DNA of 16,990 nucleotides from Bifidobacterium breve (GCA_945882475.1 CAMCWJ010000021.1:1-16990); one strand, 5' to 3'. Shown: positions 6,768 through 12,877, numbered from the stretch's first letter. Program-made: numbers and translations. Notes: generated by a model not told the origin, from the letters alone.

Positions 6768-6773
6768 ATCCTA
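6768..6773 (-). promoter_or_regulatory. Likely rhlE -10 hexamer TAGGAT
   Basis: TAGGAT at 6773-6768 on the minus strand fits TANNNT well and is the best -10 in the region. It predicts a start around 6759-6761 and a leader of about 175 nt. No clear -35 is seen. Confidence 0.5.
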
Positions 6774-6809
6774 CCCGGTCGACCCCGGAAAACCCGCTGC
6801 CGGCCGGGC

Positions 6810-6815
6810 TACAGT
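6810..6815 (+). promoter_or_regulatory. -10 hexamer TACAGT of the ferritin-like gene
   Basis: TACAGT ends 7 nt before the ATG at 6823, with no Shine-Dalgarno between, as in leaderless mycobacterial transcripts. Confidence 0.6.
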
Positions 6816-6822
6816 GGCTCTC

Positions 6823-7500
6823 ATGGAAGCCACCGGGCGTGTTTCCCCCTCCACCGTCGCAGCCGATCACCCCGGGGTCACCGAGTTGTTCGCACTGCTG
6901 GCCTACGGCGAGGTGGCGGCGTTCTATCGGCTCACCGACGAGGCTCGGATGGCGCCGGATCTGGACGGCCGGATCAACATGGCGCTGATGGCCGCCGCCG
7001 AGATGGGCCATTACGAACTGCTGCGCGACGCCCTGCGCGACCGCGGTGTGGATGTGGTGCCGGCGATGGCGCGCTACGCCCCGGCGCTGGAGAACTATCA
7101 CCGGCTCACGTTGCCGAGCACCTGGCTGGAGGCTCTGGTGAAGACCTACATCGGTGACGCCATGGCCGCCGATTTCTACCGCCAGATCACCCACAGCCTG
7201 CCCGACGAGGTGGCCGAGGTGGTCCGCCAGGTGATGGCCGAGACCGGGCACTCGCAGTTCGTCGTCGCCGAAGTCCGCTCGGCGGTGACCGCCAGCGAGC
7301 GCCAGCGCAGCCGGCTGACGCTGTGGTCGCGGCGGCTATTGGGGGAGGCCATCACCCAGGCCCAGTACGTGCTGGCCGAGCACGACGAACTGGTCGACCT
7401 GGTGCTGGCCCGGTCCGGCGGTCTGACCCAGATCAGCGAGTTCTTCGACCAGTTGCAGCGCACCCACCACGACCGGATGGCCCAACTCGGCCTGGCCTAG
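6823..7500 (+). CDS. Ferritin-like fold protein, MiaE-like (Rv3210c-like)
   Basis: The 225-residue, largely helical protein matches what I know of the MiaE_2/ferritin-like family (tRNA-(ms2io6A)-hydroxylase-like). A plausible diiron site is visible: E30 in LLAYGEVAAFY, E60-x-x-H63 in AAAEMGHYE, D112 in YIGDAMAADFY and E140-x-x-H143 in MAETGHSQF. The two helical hairpins repeat one another (GEVAAFY against GDAMAADFY), as in four-helix ferritin-like bundles. The aspartate at 112 replaces the glutamate usual at that position. Family knowledge suggests an oxygen-dependent hydroxylase or oxidase, but tRNA hydroxylation is not established for this branch. The ATG is supported by leaderless spacing. 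The stop shares CTAG with the convergent MmpS-like gene. Confidence 0.8.
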   Translation: MEATGRVSPSTVAADHPGVTELFALLAYGEVAAFYRLTDEARMAPDLDGRINMALMAAAEMGHYELLRDALRDRGVDVVPAMARYAPALENYHRLTLPSTWLEALVKTYIGDAMAADFYRQITHSLPDEVAEVVRQVMAETGHSQFVVAEVRSAVTASERQRSRLTLWSRRLLGEAITQAQYVLAEHDELVDLVLARSGGLTQISEFFDQLQRTHHDRMAQLGLA

Positions 7501-8099
7501 CGGTTGCAGGTGGCGGACGGGCGGAAGTCGGTGCTCGAGGCCACCGTCGCGCCGGCCGCGTCGGTGATCCAGCAGTTGATCTGACTGCCGGTGCTATTCG
7601 CGGTGACGTAGTTGACCGGCACCGACGGGGTCAGCGCCAGGGTCCAGGGCAGCGTCACGTTCTCGGCGGTGACCAGCGTGCCGGTCTCGTCGGCGTAGAC
7701 CACGGTGACGCGGTCGTCGTGGCGCTGGTTGCCCGCGACGGTGTAGACGATCCGGCGCAGATCCACCCGGGGCTGCGCGGCGGGTGCGGCGACCCGGACC
7801 GGGATCTCCATGGCGGCCTGCGGCGCGACCGTCACGGTGACGTCCGCGGCCTCCGGGTTCGGGGTGTCCGGGCCGGCGGTCGCGGTCACGGTGCGCGGGG
7901 TGCCGGACTCCTCGACGGTGGCCGGGCTGCCGGTCCGGATGACGAACATCGTCGCGGTCAGCACCGCCAACAAGCCCAGGACCGTCAGCGCTAGGCCGGC
8001 CCGGGGGCGGGCCCCCCGGTACTCCTGCGGATAGTCCTCCGGGTACTCGTCCAGGTACTCCTCCGAGTAATCCCGTCGGTGCCGGTAGCGGTCGCTCAC
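7497..8099 (-). CDS. MmpS-like membrane protein with a Tyr/acidic cytoplasmic tail (Rv3209-like)
   Basis: The 200-residue protein has three parts. A cytoplasmic tail rich in Tyr, Glu and Asp with repeated E-x-x/E-Y units (YSEEYLDEYPEDYPQEY, 11-27) comes first. One transmembrane helix (about 34-55) and a Thr/Pro-rich linker (56-112) follow. The C-terminal beta-domain (114-200) resembles the MmpS family (PF05423): IVYTVAG, then VTLPWTLALT, then a cysteine pair (C176 in INCWIT and C198 near the end) placed as in MmpS proteins. MmpS proteins normally pair with MmpL transporters, but no mmpL is in this window. The GTG start is set by a TAACCT -10 that ends 6 nt upstream. Its stop overlaps that of the convergent ferritin-like gene. 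Confidence 0.8.
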   Translation of the reverse strand: MSDRYRHRRDYSEEYLDEYPEDYPQEYRGARPRAGLALTVLGLLAVLTATMFVIRTGSPATVEESGTPRTVTATAGPDTPNPEAADVTVTVAPQAAMEIPVRVAAPAAQPRVDLRRIVYTVAGNQRHDDRVTVVYADETGTLVTAENVTLPWTLALTPSVPVNYVTANSTGSQINCWITDAAGATVASSTDFRPSATCNR

Positions 8100-8105
8100 C
8101 TACTC

Positions 8106-8111
8106 AGGTTA
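8106..8111 (-). promoter_or_regulatory. -10 hexamer TAACCT of the MmpS-like gene
   Basis: TAACCT at 8111-8106 on the minus strand is followed by 6 nt and the GTG at 8099, giving a predicted leaderless start. The rest of the 175-bp divergent spacer up to 8274 shows no further clear element apart from TAGCCT at 8231. Confidence 0.55.
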
Positions 8112-8230
8112 GGAACCACCTCGCCGCCCCCGATCGCGCGGCGCGCAGCCGTTGTCATGCTGTTACCGCAGCTTGACGGCATAGTTGCCAATTCACCCCG
8201 GCTGCCCCCGGCCCGCGCAAGGTCGTCCAC

Positions 8231-8236
8231 TAGCCT
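8231..8236 (+). promoter_or_regulatory. Possible -10 (TAGCCT) of the DUF3107 gene
   Basis: TAGCCT fits TANNNT and lies 38 nt before the GTG at 8275, giving a leader of about 30 nt that contains the Shine-Dalgarno AAGGGG (8264-8269, 5 nt from the start). An in-frame GTG at 8242, 5 nt after the hexamer, is a less likely leaderless start. Confidence 0.45.
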
Positions 8237-8274
8237 TGCTCGTGACGCGCACGTCGTATGGGAAAGGGGCCGGT

Positions 8275-8520
8275 GTGGAGGTCAAGATCGGTGTTTCGGA
8301 CAGCCCGCGGGAGCTTGTCCTCAACAGCTCCCAGTCGCCCGAAGAGGTGGAGAGCCTGGTGCGCTCGGCGCTGGAGAACGCCGGAGGCGGCTCGGCGGTG
8401 CTGAGCCTGACCGACGACAAGGGCCGCCGTTTTCTGGTGCAGACCGCGAAGATCAGCTACATCGAGATCGGTGCGGCCGACGGCCGCCGGGTCGGGTTCG
8501 GCATCGCCTCGTCGGTCTGA
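8275..8520 (+). CDS. DUF3107 family protein (TB9.4-like)
   Basis: The 81-residue protein is a member of the actinobacterial DUF3107 family, known in M. tuberculosis as the T-cell antigen TB9.4. It begins VEVKIGVSDSPREL, continues with a helix (SPEEVESLVRSALEN) and then FLVQTAKISYIEIGAADGRRVGFG, the conserved ending. It is small, soluble and of unknown biochemical function. The GTG start agrees with the conserved EVKIG opening and with an AAGGGG ribosome-binding site 5 nt upstream. This is one of the few genes here with a clear Shine-Dalgarno. It converges on the TetR gene with a 13-bp gap holding a hairpin. Confidence 0.9.
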   Translation: MEVKIGVSDSPRELVLNSSQSPEEVESLVRSALENAGGGSAVLSLTDDKGRRFLVQTAKISYIEIGAADGRRVGFGIASSV

Positions 8521-8541
8521 GCCGACGGCCCGCTCAGGACC
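8514..8541. terminator. Possible bidirectional terminator hairpin between DUF3107 and TetR genes
   Basis: GGT-CTGAGC (8514-8522) pairs with GCTCAG-G-ACC (8532-8541) as a 9-bp stem with one bulged G and a 9-nt loop. Both genes' TGA stops lie within the two arms (8518-8520 and, on the other strand, 8536-8534). There is no U tract on either strand; tract-less hairpins have been proposed as mycobacterial terminators, so its function is uncertain. Confidence 0.4.
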
Positions 8542-9199
8542 GCGTCAGCGGAACGTGGGCCAACCCGCCCCAGGCGAACTGCACGGTGCCCTCGACCGCG
8601 TCCTCCTTGGAGACCGGCCGGTCGGCGTTGATCCAGTACCGCGCGCAGTCCACGCTGATCGCGACCAGGCCCACCGCGATCATCCTGGCCCGGTGCGGAT
8701 CCAGCCCGGAATCGTTGCTGATCAGGTCGAACACCGCGTCGGTGCACGCCTCGGTGGCCACCTTCACCTGGGCCGCCACCTGCGGTTCGGTGACGTAGTC
8801 GTTCTCGAAGATCAGCCGGTAGCCCTGGCTGTCGTGCTCGATGAAGTCGAAGAACGACTGCACGGCCGACCGCAGCCGCTGCCGGTTGTCGGTGGTGGTG
8901 CGCAACGCCTGCCGGACGCTGGACACCAGGATGTCGACGTGCTGCTGCAGCACTGCGAGGTAGAGGTCCAGCTTGCTTGAGAAGTGTTGGTAAAGAACCG
9001 GCTTGCTGACACCCGCGCGCTCGGCGATCTCGTCCATGCCGGTGGCGTGGTAGCCGCGGTCGACGAACATCTCGCTGGCCGCTTCGAGCAGTTGCTCGCG
9101 GCGCTCGCCGCGGGGAAGCCGCCCACCGCGCCGGCCGGTACCGCTGCCACCCGCCGGTCGCGCGGACTTGCGCTCGTCGGCGTCGGCGAGATCTCTCAT
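8534..9199 (-). CDS. TetR/AcrR-family transcriptional regulator (Rv3208-like)
   Basis: The 221-residue regulator has a disordered basic N-terminal extension (residues 1-33, KSARPAGGSGTGRRGG). Next comes a canonical TetR helix-turn-helix at about 36-82, containing AASEMFVDRGYHATGMDEIAERAGVSKPVLYQHFSSK in its usual order, and then an all-helical ligand/dimer domain (EHDSQGYRLIFEND, HRARMIAVGLVAISVD). The ligand and targets are unknown. The ATG at 9199 follows GAGG by 4 nt. Three near-identical 17-18 bp repeats lie immediately upstream and could be an autoregulatory element. The divergent neighbour is the DUF3152 gene, a natural candidate target (inference). Confidence 0.92.
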   Translation of the reverse strand: MRDLADADERKSARPAGGSGTGRRGGRLPRGERREQLLEAASEMFVDRGYHATGMDEIAERAGVSKPVLYQHFSSKLDLYLAVLQQHVDILVSSVRQALRTTTDNRQRLRSAVQSFFDFIEHDSQGYRLIFENDYVTEPQVAAQVKVATEACTDAVFDLISNDSGLDPHRARMIAVGLVAISVDCARYWINADRPVSKEDAVEGTVQFAWGGLAHVPLTRS

Positions 9200-9207
9200 C
9201 GCACCTC

Positions 9208-9259
9208 ATCATTCGGGTAGCGGGATCATTCGGGTAGCGCGGATCATTCTGGTCGCGGT
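9208..9259. repeat. Three tandem 17-18 bp repeats upstream of the TetR gene
   Basis: Units start at 9208 (ATCATTCGGGTAGCGGG), 9225 (ATCATTCGGGTAGCGCGG) and 9243 (ATCATTCTGGTCGCGGT). Units 1 and 2 share their first 15 bases exactly; unit 3 differs by two substitutions within that core. The pitch of 17-18 bp and their position directly upstream of the TetR start suggest a protein-binding array or a recent duplication. The units are not palindromic, unlike typical TetR operators. Confidence 0.75.
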
Positions 9260-9384
9260 GCGGCCACCTGGGACTGCAGCAGCCGATCGTCCCGACAGTA
9301 CTACCAGTGCCCGTTCACCCTGGTGTAGCGCGCCCGGTGCCCGATACCGGCGCGTCCGGGCGACCCCCGCCTGCCCCGTTGTGC

Positions 9385-9390
9385 AATCCT
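9385..9390 (+). promoter_or_regulatory. Possible -10 (AATCCT) of the DUF3152 gene
   Basis: AATCCT ends 6 nt before the GTG at 9397 and fits NANNNT but not the preferred T at position 1. It supports that GTG as a leaderless start over the longer open frame from 9307. Confidence 0.45.
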
Positions 9391-9396
9391 GGGTCG

Positions 9397-10422
9397 GTGA
9401 CCAATGAGCCGGGGCCACGCGGGGGCGTTCGCGCGCCCGTGTTGCGCAGCGAACCCAACGAGCCGCTGCGCGCTCAGCGCGACCCGCTGGCCGAGGACTC
9501 CGGCCGGGCCCGGTCCAACCGCGACGAGCACAGTCAGGTCCGCAAGCAGAGTTGGCTCGGCGGGTTCCTGGCCACCTACGGATGGCGGGCCTACGCGCTG
9601 CCGGTGCTGGTCGGGCTGACCGGTGTCGTGCTCTATCAGACGCTGACCGGGACCGTCGCGCAGCCTGTCGCCGAACCGGTCAAGAGCCCGCCGACCATCG
9701 GCGCGGTCGGCACGACCATCATCGGCGGCCCGCCGCGCGGCCTGACCGAGTTCGACGTCAACCTGCCCGCCGGCATTCTGCCCGCGGGCGGCCCGTTGAC
9801 CGTGGCCGGCGAGAAAACCTGGCAGATCATTCCCGGGACCTCGCCGAAGGTCGGCGAGGGCAGCGAGAAGGTGTTCACCTACACAGTCGAGGTGGAGAAC
9901 GGCATCGACACCTCGTCGTTCGGCGGTGACGAGGCCTTCGCCCGGATGGTCACCGAGACCCTGTCGAACCCGAAGAGCTGGATCAACAACCCGCAGTTCG
10001 CCTTTCAGCGCGTCGACGCCGCGGACGCCACGCCGGACTTTCGGATCTCGCTGACCTCGCCGATGACCGTCCGCGAGGGTTGCGGGTATGAGATTGAAAT
10101 CGAAACCTCGTGCTACAACCCGGTTTACGGTCCCAACGCCGAGCCCCGGGTGTTCATCAACCTGGCGCGCTGGGTGCGCGGCGCGGTGCCGTTCCAGGGT
10201 GACATCGGCTCCTACCGGCAGTACCTGATCAACCACGAAGTGGGCCACGCGATCGGCTACACCACCCATGAGCCGTGCGAGCGCAACGGTGCGCTGGCGC
10301 CGATCATGATGCAGCAGACCTTCTCCACGTCGGACGATGACGCCAGCCGGTTCGATCCCCAGTCGGTCAAGCCCGACGGGAAGACCTGCCGGTTCAACCC
10401 CTGGCCGTATCCGATCGCCTGA
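9397..10422 (+). CDS. DUF3152 membrane-anchored metzincin-like protein (Rv3207c-like)
   Basis: The 341-residue protein has a hydrophilic cytoplasmic N-terminus (1-62, with RAQRDPLAED), one transmembrane helix at about 64-84, a Pro-rich stalk and a large extracytoplasmic DUF3152 domain. Near the C-terminus is NHEVGHAIGYTTHEPC, a zinc-protease HExxHxxG core (H280, E281, H284, G287) with a third His at 291. LAPIMMQQT (300-308) follows and resembles a metzincin Met-turn. Cysteines around the site (C294 and others) may form disulfides. This suggests a cell-surface metalloprotease or a protein derived from one; proteolysis is not established for the family to my knowledge. The GTG at 9397 is preferred; an open frame continues 30 codons upstream. 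MoeZ follows 83 bp downstream on the same strand. Confidence 0.85.
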   Translation: MTNEPGPRGGVRAPVLRSEPNEPLRAQRDPLAEDSGRARSNRDEHSQVRKQSWLGGFLATYGWRAYALPVLVGLTGVVLYQTLTGTVAQPVAEPVKSPPTIGAVGTTIIGGPPRGLTEFDVNLPAGILPAGGPLTVAGEKTWQIIPGTSPKVGEGSEKVFTYTVEVENGIDTSSFGGDEAFARMVTETLSNPKSWINNPQFAFQRVDAADATPDFRISLTSPMTVREGCGYEIEIETSCYNPVYGPNAEPRVFINLARWVRGAVPFQGDIGSYRQYLINHEVGHAIGYTTHEPCERNGALAPIMMQQTFSTSDDDASRFDPQSVKPDGKTCRFNPWPYPIA

Positions 10423-10492
10423 CGGGCCTTCGCGACCGTGGGCCTTATGCACGTCTGCGGGACGTCTCGGGTGCGTAGCCCCCACGCTCGGC

Positions 10493-10498
10493 AACAAT
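10493..10498 (+). promoter_or_regulatory. Possible -10 (AACAAT) of moeZ
   Basis: AACAAT ends 7 nt before the ATG at 10506. This spacing favours that start over the ATG at 10497, which would overlap the hexamer itself. Confidence 0.45.
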
Positions 10499-10505
10499 GG
10501 ACGCC

Positions 10506-11681
10506 ATGCCCCTGCCGCCGTTGGTCTCCCCGGCAGCTGAGCTGACCCGTGACGAGGTGGCCCGCTACAGCCGACACCTGATCATCCCGGAACTCGGGGT
10601 GGTCGGGCAGAAGCGGCTGAAGAACGCCCGCGTGCTGGTGATCGGTGCCGGCGGGCTGGGGTCGCCGACGCTGCTCTATCTGGCCGCGGCCGGTGTCGGC
10701 ACCATTGGCATCGTCGAGTTCGACACCGTCGACGAGTCCAATTTGCAGCGCCAGATCATCCACGGATCATCCGATATCGGCCGGCCCAAGGCGCACAGCG
10801 CGCGGGAGGCCATCAACGAACTCAACCCGCTGGTGTCGGTGCACCTGCACGAGTTCCGGCTCGACGCCGCCAACGCGGTGGCGTTGTTCGGCGAGTACGA
10901 CTTGATCATCGACGGCAGCGACAACTTCGCCACCCGCTATCTGGTCAACGACGCCGCGGTGCTGGCGCACAAGCCCTACGTGTGGGGTTCGATCTACCGG
11001 TTCGCCGGGCAGGTGTCGGTGTTCTGGGAGGACGCGCCCGCCGGGCCCGACGGTGCGCGGCGGGGCCTGAACTACCGCGACCTGTATCCCGAACCGCCAC
11101 CGCCGGGCACGGTCCCGTCCTGCGCCGAAGGTGGTGTGCTGGGCATCCTGTGCGCCTCGATCGCCTCGGTGATGGGCACCGAGGCGATCAAGCTGATCAC
11201 CGGAGTCGGCGATTCGCTGCTGGGCCGGCTGATGGTCTACGACGCGTTGGACATGACCTATCGCACGATCGCGATCCGCAAGGACCCGCGGGCGCCGCAG
11301 ATCACCGGACTCATCGACTACGAGGCGTTCTGCGGCGGGGCCCCGGCGGCCGCCGAGGGCGTCGGCCTCACCCCGGCGGAACTTCGGGACCTGCTGGCCT
11401 CCGGTGCGCCGATCGCCCTGATCGACGTCCGCGATCCGGTCGAGTGGGAGATCAACCGCATTGCGGGCGCGAGGTTGATTCCGCAGTCGGTACTGGAGTC
11501 CGCCGACGGCCTGGCCGGGATCCCGCGCGACCGCACCCCGGTGCTGTATTGCAAGACCGGCGTCCGCTCGGCCGAGGCGCTGGCGGTGCTCAAGCGGGCC
11601 GGATTCGCCGACGCGATGCACCTGCAGGGCGGCATCGTGGCCTGGGCCAGGCAACTCGAACCCGACATGGCGATGTACTGA
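10506..11681 (+). CDS. moeZ: Adenylyltransferase/sulfurtransferase MoeZ (MoeB-rhodanese fusion, MoeB1)
   Basis: The 391-residue protein is an E1-like MoeB/ThiF domain (about 15-270) fused to a rhodanese domain (about 285-391). The first has the ATP loop GAGGLG (47-52), the adenylation region DESNLQRQ, DGSDNFATR and PSCAEGG with C206. The second has ALIDVRDPVEWE and the active-site loop YCKTGVRS with C349. In mycobacteria the enzyme adenylates the C-termini of small ubiquitin-like carriers (CysO and MoaD type) and loads them with sulfur for cysteine and molybdopterin synthesis. The MoeB zinc cysteines are missing: the first CxxC position reads NYRD (189-192) and only one Cys remains at the second (C276). 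The ATG at 10506 is chosen from leaderless spacing and homologue length; 10497 is the alternative. Confidence 0.94.
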   Translation: MPLPPLVSPAAELTRDEVARYSRHLIIPELGVVGQKRLKNARVLVIGAGGLGSPTLLYLAAAGVGTIGIVEFDTVDESNLQRQIIHGSSDIGRPKAHSAREAINELNPLVSVHLHEFRLDAANAVALFGEYDLIIDGSDNFATRYLVNDAAVLAHKPYVWGSIYRFAGQVSVFWEDAPAGPDGARRGLNYRDLYPEPPPPGTVPSCAEGGVLGILCASIASVMGTEAIKLITGVGDSLLGRLMVYDALDMTYRTIAIRKDPRAPQITGLIDYEAFCGGAPAAAEGVGLTPAELRDLLASGAPIALIDVRDPVEWEINRIAGARLIPQSVLESADGLAGIPRDRTPVLYCKTGVRSAEALAVLKRAGFADAMHLQGGIVAWARQLEPDMAMY

Positions 11682-11705
11682 CGGCGTCCCGGCGTCCGCA
11701 CGCTC

Positions 11706-11711
11706 TACCCT
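11706..11711 (+). promoter_or_regulatory. -10 hexamer TACCCT of the TIGR02569 gene
   Basis: TACCCT ends 6 nt before the GTG at 11718, so this gene probably has its own leaderless promoter although it lies only 36 bp after moeZ. Confidence 0.55.
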
Positions 11712-11717
11712 GGCCAT

Positions 11718-12572
11718 GTGATCGACGAGCGTCCGCCTGAGCATGTGATGGCGACGTTCGGTCTCAAGGGCGGTGTGCCCGAACGCCTCGGTGATGGCTG
11801 GGACGGCGGGTGGCGCTGCGGCGAGATCGTGCTGTCGCTGGTCGCCGACAACGCCCGCGCCGCGTGGTCGGCCAAGGTTCGCGAGACGTTGTTCATCGAC
11901 GGCGTGCGACTGGCCCGTCCGGTGCGTTCCACCGACGGCCGCTACGTGGTGTCCGGGTGGCGGGCCGACACCTATGTCTCGGGTCTGCCGGAGGCGCGCC
12001 ACGACGAGGTGATCTCGGTTGGCGTGCGATTGCACGATGCCACCTCGGAACTGGAACGCCCGCGCTTCCTCACCCAGGCGCCGGTGCCGCCATGGACCGA
12101 CGTCGACGTGTTCGCCGTCGCCGACCGCGCCGCCTGGGAGGACCGTCCGCTGCAGGCGCTGCCGCCGGGATTCCCCGTGCTGCGCGGATCCGAGGACCGT
12201 GAGCGTGCGGTGGAGCTGATCACCCAGCTGGCCGGATTGCGCAAGCCCACCCGCAGCGCCAGCCAGCTGGTGCACGGCGATCTTTACGGCACAGTGCTTT
12301 TCACCGGCAGCGCCGCCCCCGGGATCACCGACATCACCCCGTACTGGCGGCCGGCGTCGTGGGCGGCCGGGGTGGCGGTGGTCGACGCGCTGTCCTGGGG
12401 TGACGCCGACGACGGACTCATCGATCGCTGGGATGGCCTGCCGGAGTGGCCGCAGATGTTGTTGCGGGCGTTGATGTTCCGGCTCGCCGTGCACACCCTG
12501 CATCCGCGGTCCACACCCGCGGCGTTCCCCGGCTTGTTGCGTACCACTGCGCTGGTTCGCCTGGCGATCTAG
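11718..12572 (+). CDS. TIGR02569-family protein with aminoglycoside-phosphotransferase-like fold (Rv3205c-like)
   Basis: The 284-residue actinobacterial protein is of unknown function. Its second half looks like a kinase of the aminoglycoside-phosphotransferase fold: QLVHGDLYGTVLF (183-195) matches the catalytic loop HGDLxxxN, and GITDITPYWRPASWAAGVAVVD (202-223) sits where the metal-binding DFG-like segment follows. The loop keeps D188, but the usual metal-binding Asn is Thr192, and the DFG position reads DIT (D205). It may be a reduced or altered kinase rather than an active one (inference). The GTG start has leaderless spacing to TACCCT; an out-of-frame ATG lies 2 nt before it. Its TAG stop shares CTAG with the convergent DNA-repair gene. 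Confidence 0.8.
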   Translation: MIDERPPEHVMATFGLKGGVPERLGDGWDGGWRCGEIVLSLVADNARAAWSAKVRETLFIDGVRLARPVRSTDGRYVVSGWRADTYVSGLPEARHDEVISVGVRLHDATSELERPRFLTQAPVPPWTDVDVFAVADRAAWEDRPLQALPPGFPVLRGSEDRERAVELITQLAGLRKPTRSASQLVHGDLYGTVLFTGSAAPGITDITPYWRPASWAAGVAVVDALSWGDADDGLIDRWDGLPEWPQMLLRALMFRLAVHTLHPRSTPAAFPGLLRTTALVRLAI

Positions 12573-12877
12573 CCGAACTCGTGGCGCACCGACGTCTCGC
12601 CGGTCAGCGGCACCCGGTGATTGATCGCGATCACACCCTCGGCCCGCAATAGCTCCCACTGCCGGGCGGCCAGGTGCGGCGCCGGCCGGCCTGAGGCGGT
12701 GATCACCCGGTGCCAGGGCAGATCTGCCGAGTCGGTGCGCATGATCCAGGCGACGATCCGCGGGCTGGAAAGTCCTGCCGCACTGGCGATATCGCCGTAG
12801 GTGACGACCCGGCCCGCAGGTATCGAGGCCACCAAGTCACGCACCCGCTCCACCTGTTCGTTGGTGATTCTTGCCAT
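12569..12877 (-). CDS. Alkyltransferase-like (ATL) DNA-repair protein, MGMT C-domain without the reactive Cys (Rv3204-like)
   Basis: The 102-residue protein is the DNA-binding domain of O6-alkylguanine-DNA methyltransferases (PF01035). The reactive PCHRV motif is changed to PWHRVI (54-59, W55), which defines ATL proteins: they bind alkylated guanine but cannot remove the group, and instead flag it for nucleotide-excision repair. Residues needed for base flipping are kept: Y27 in VVTYGDIA and the arginine finger R40 in SSPRIVAWIM. The ATG lies 19 nt after the lipV stop, so the two genes are likely cotranscribed although functionally unrelated. The only upstream purine run, AAGAG, is a weak ribosome-binding site. 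Its stop overlaps that of the TIGR02569 gene. Confidence 0.92.
   Translation of the reverse strand: MARITNEQVERVRDLVASIPAGRVVTYGDIASAAGLSSPRIVAWIMRTDSADLPWHRVITASGRPAPHLAARQWELLRAEGVIAINHRVPLTGETSVRHEFG

Noticed and set aside
5208..7157. A 649-codon open frame on the plus strand over rhlE
   Set aside because: It is antisense to a complete DEAD-box helicase and has His/Gly/Arg-rich low-complexity composition.
8242..8274. Leaderless GTG start at 8242 for the DUF3107 protein
   Set aside because: It is in frame and 5 nt after TAGCCT, but the family's conserved opening EVKIG and a good Shine-Dalgarno point to the GTG at 8275.
9307..9396. N-terminal extension of the DUF3152 protein by 30 residues
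   Set aside because: The extension is Pro/Arg-rich and unlike a protein start; a -10-like AATCCT lies inside it at leaderless distance from the GTG at 9397.
9301..10497. A 398-codon open frame on the minus strand over the DUF3152 gene
   Set aside because: It is antisense to a recognisable family with zinc-site motifs; composition is low complexity.
10767..12659. A 630-codon open frame on the minus strand over moeZ and the TIGR02569 gene
   Set aside because: Both plus-strand genes have clear domains and starts; the antisense product has none.
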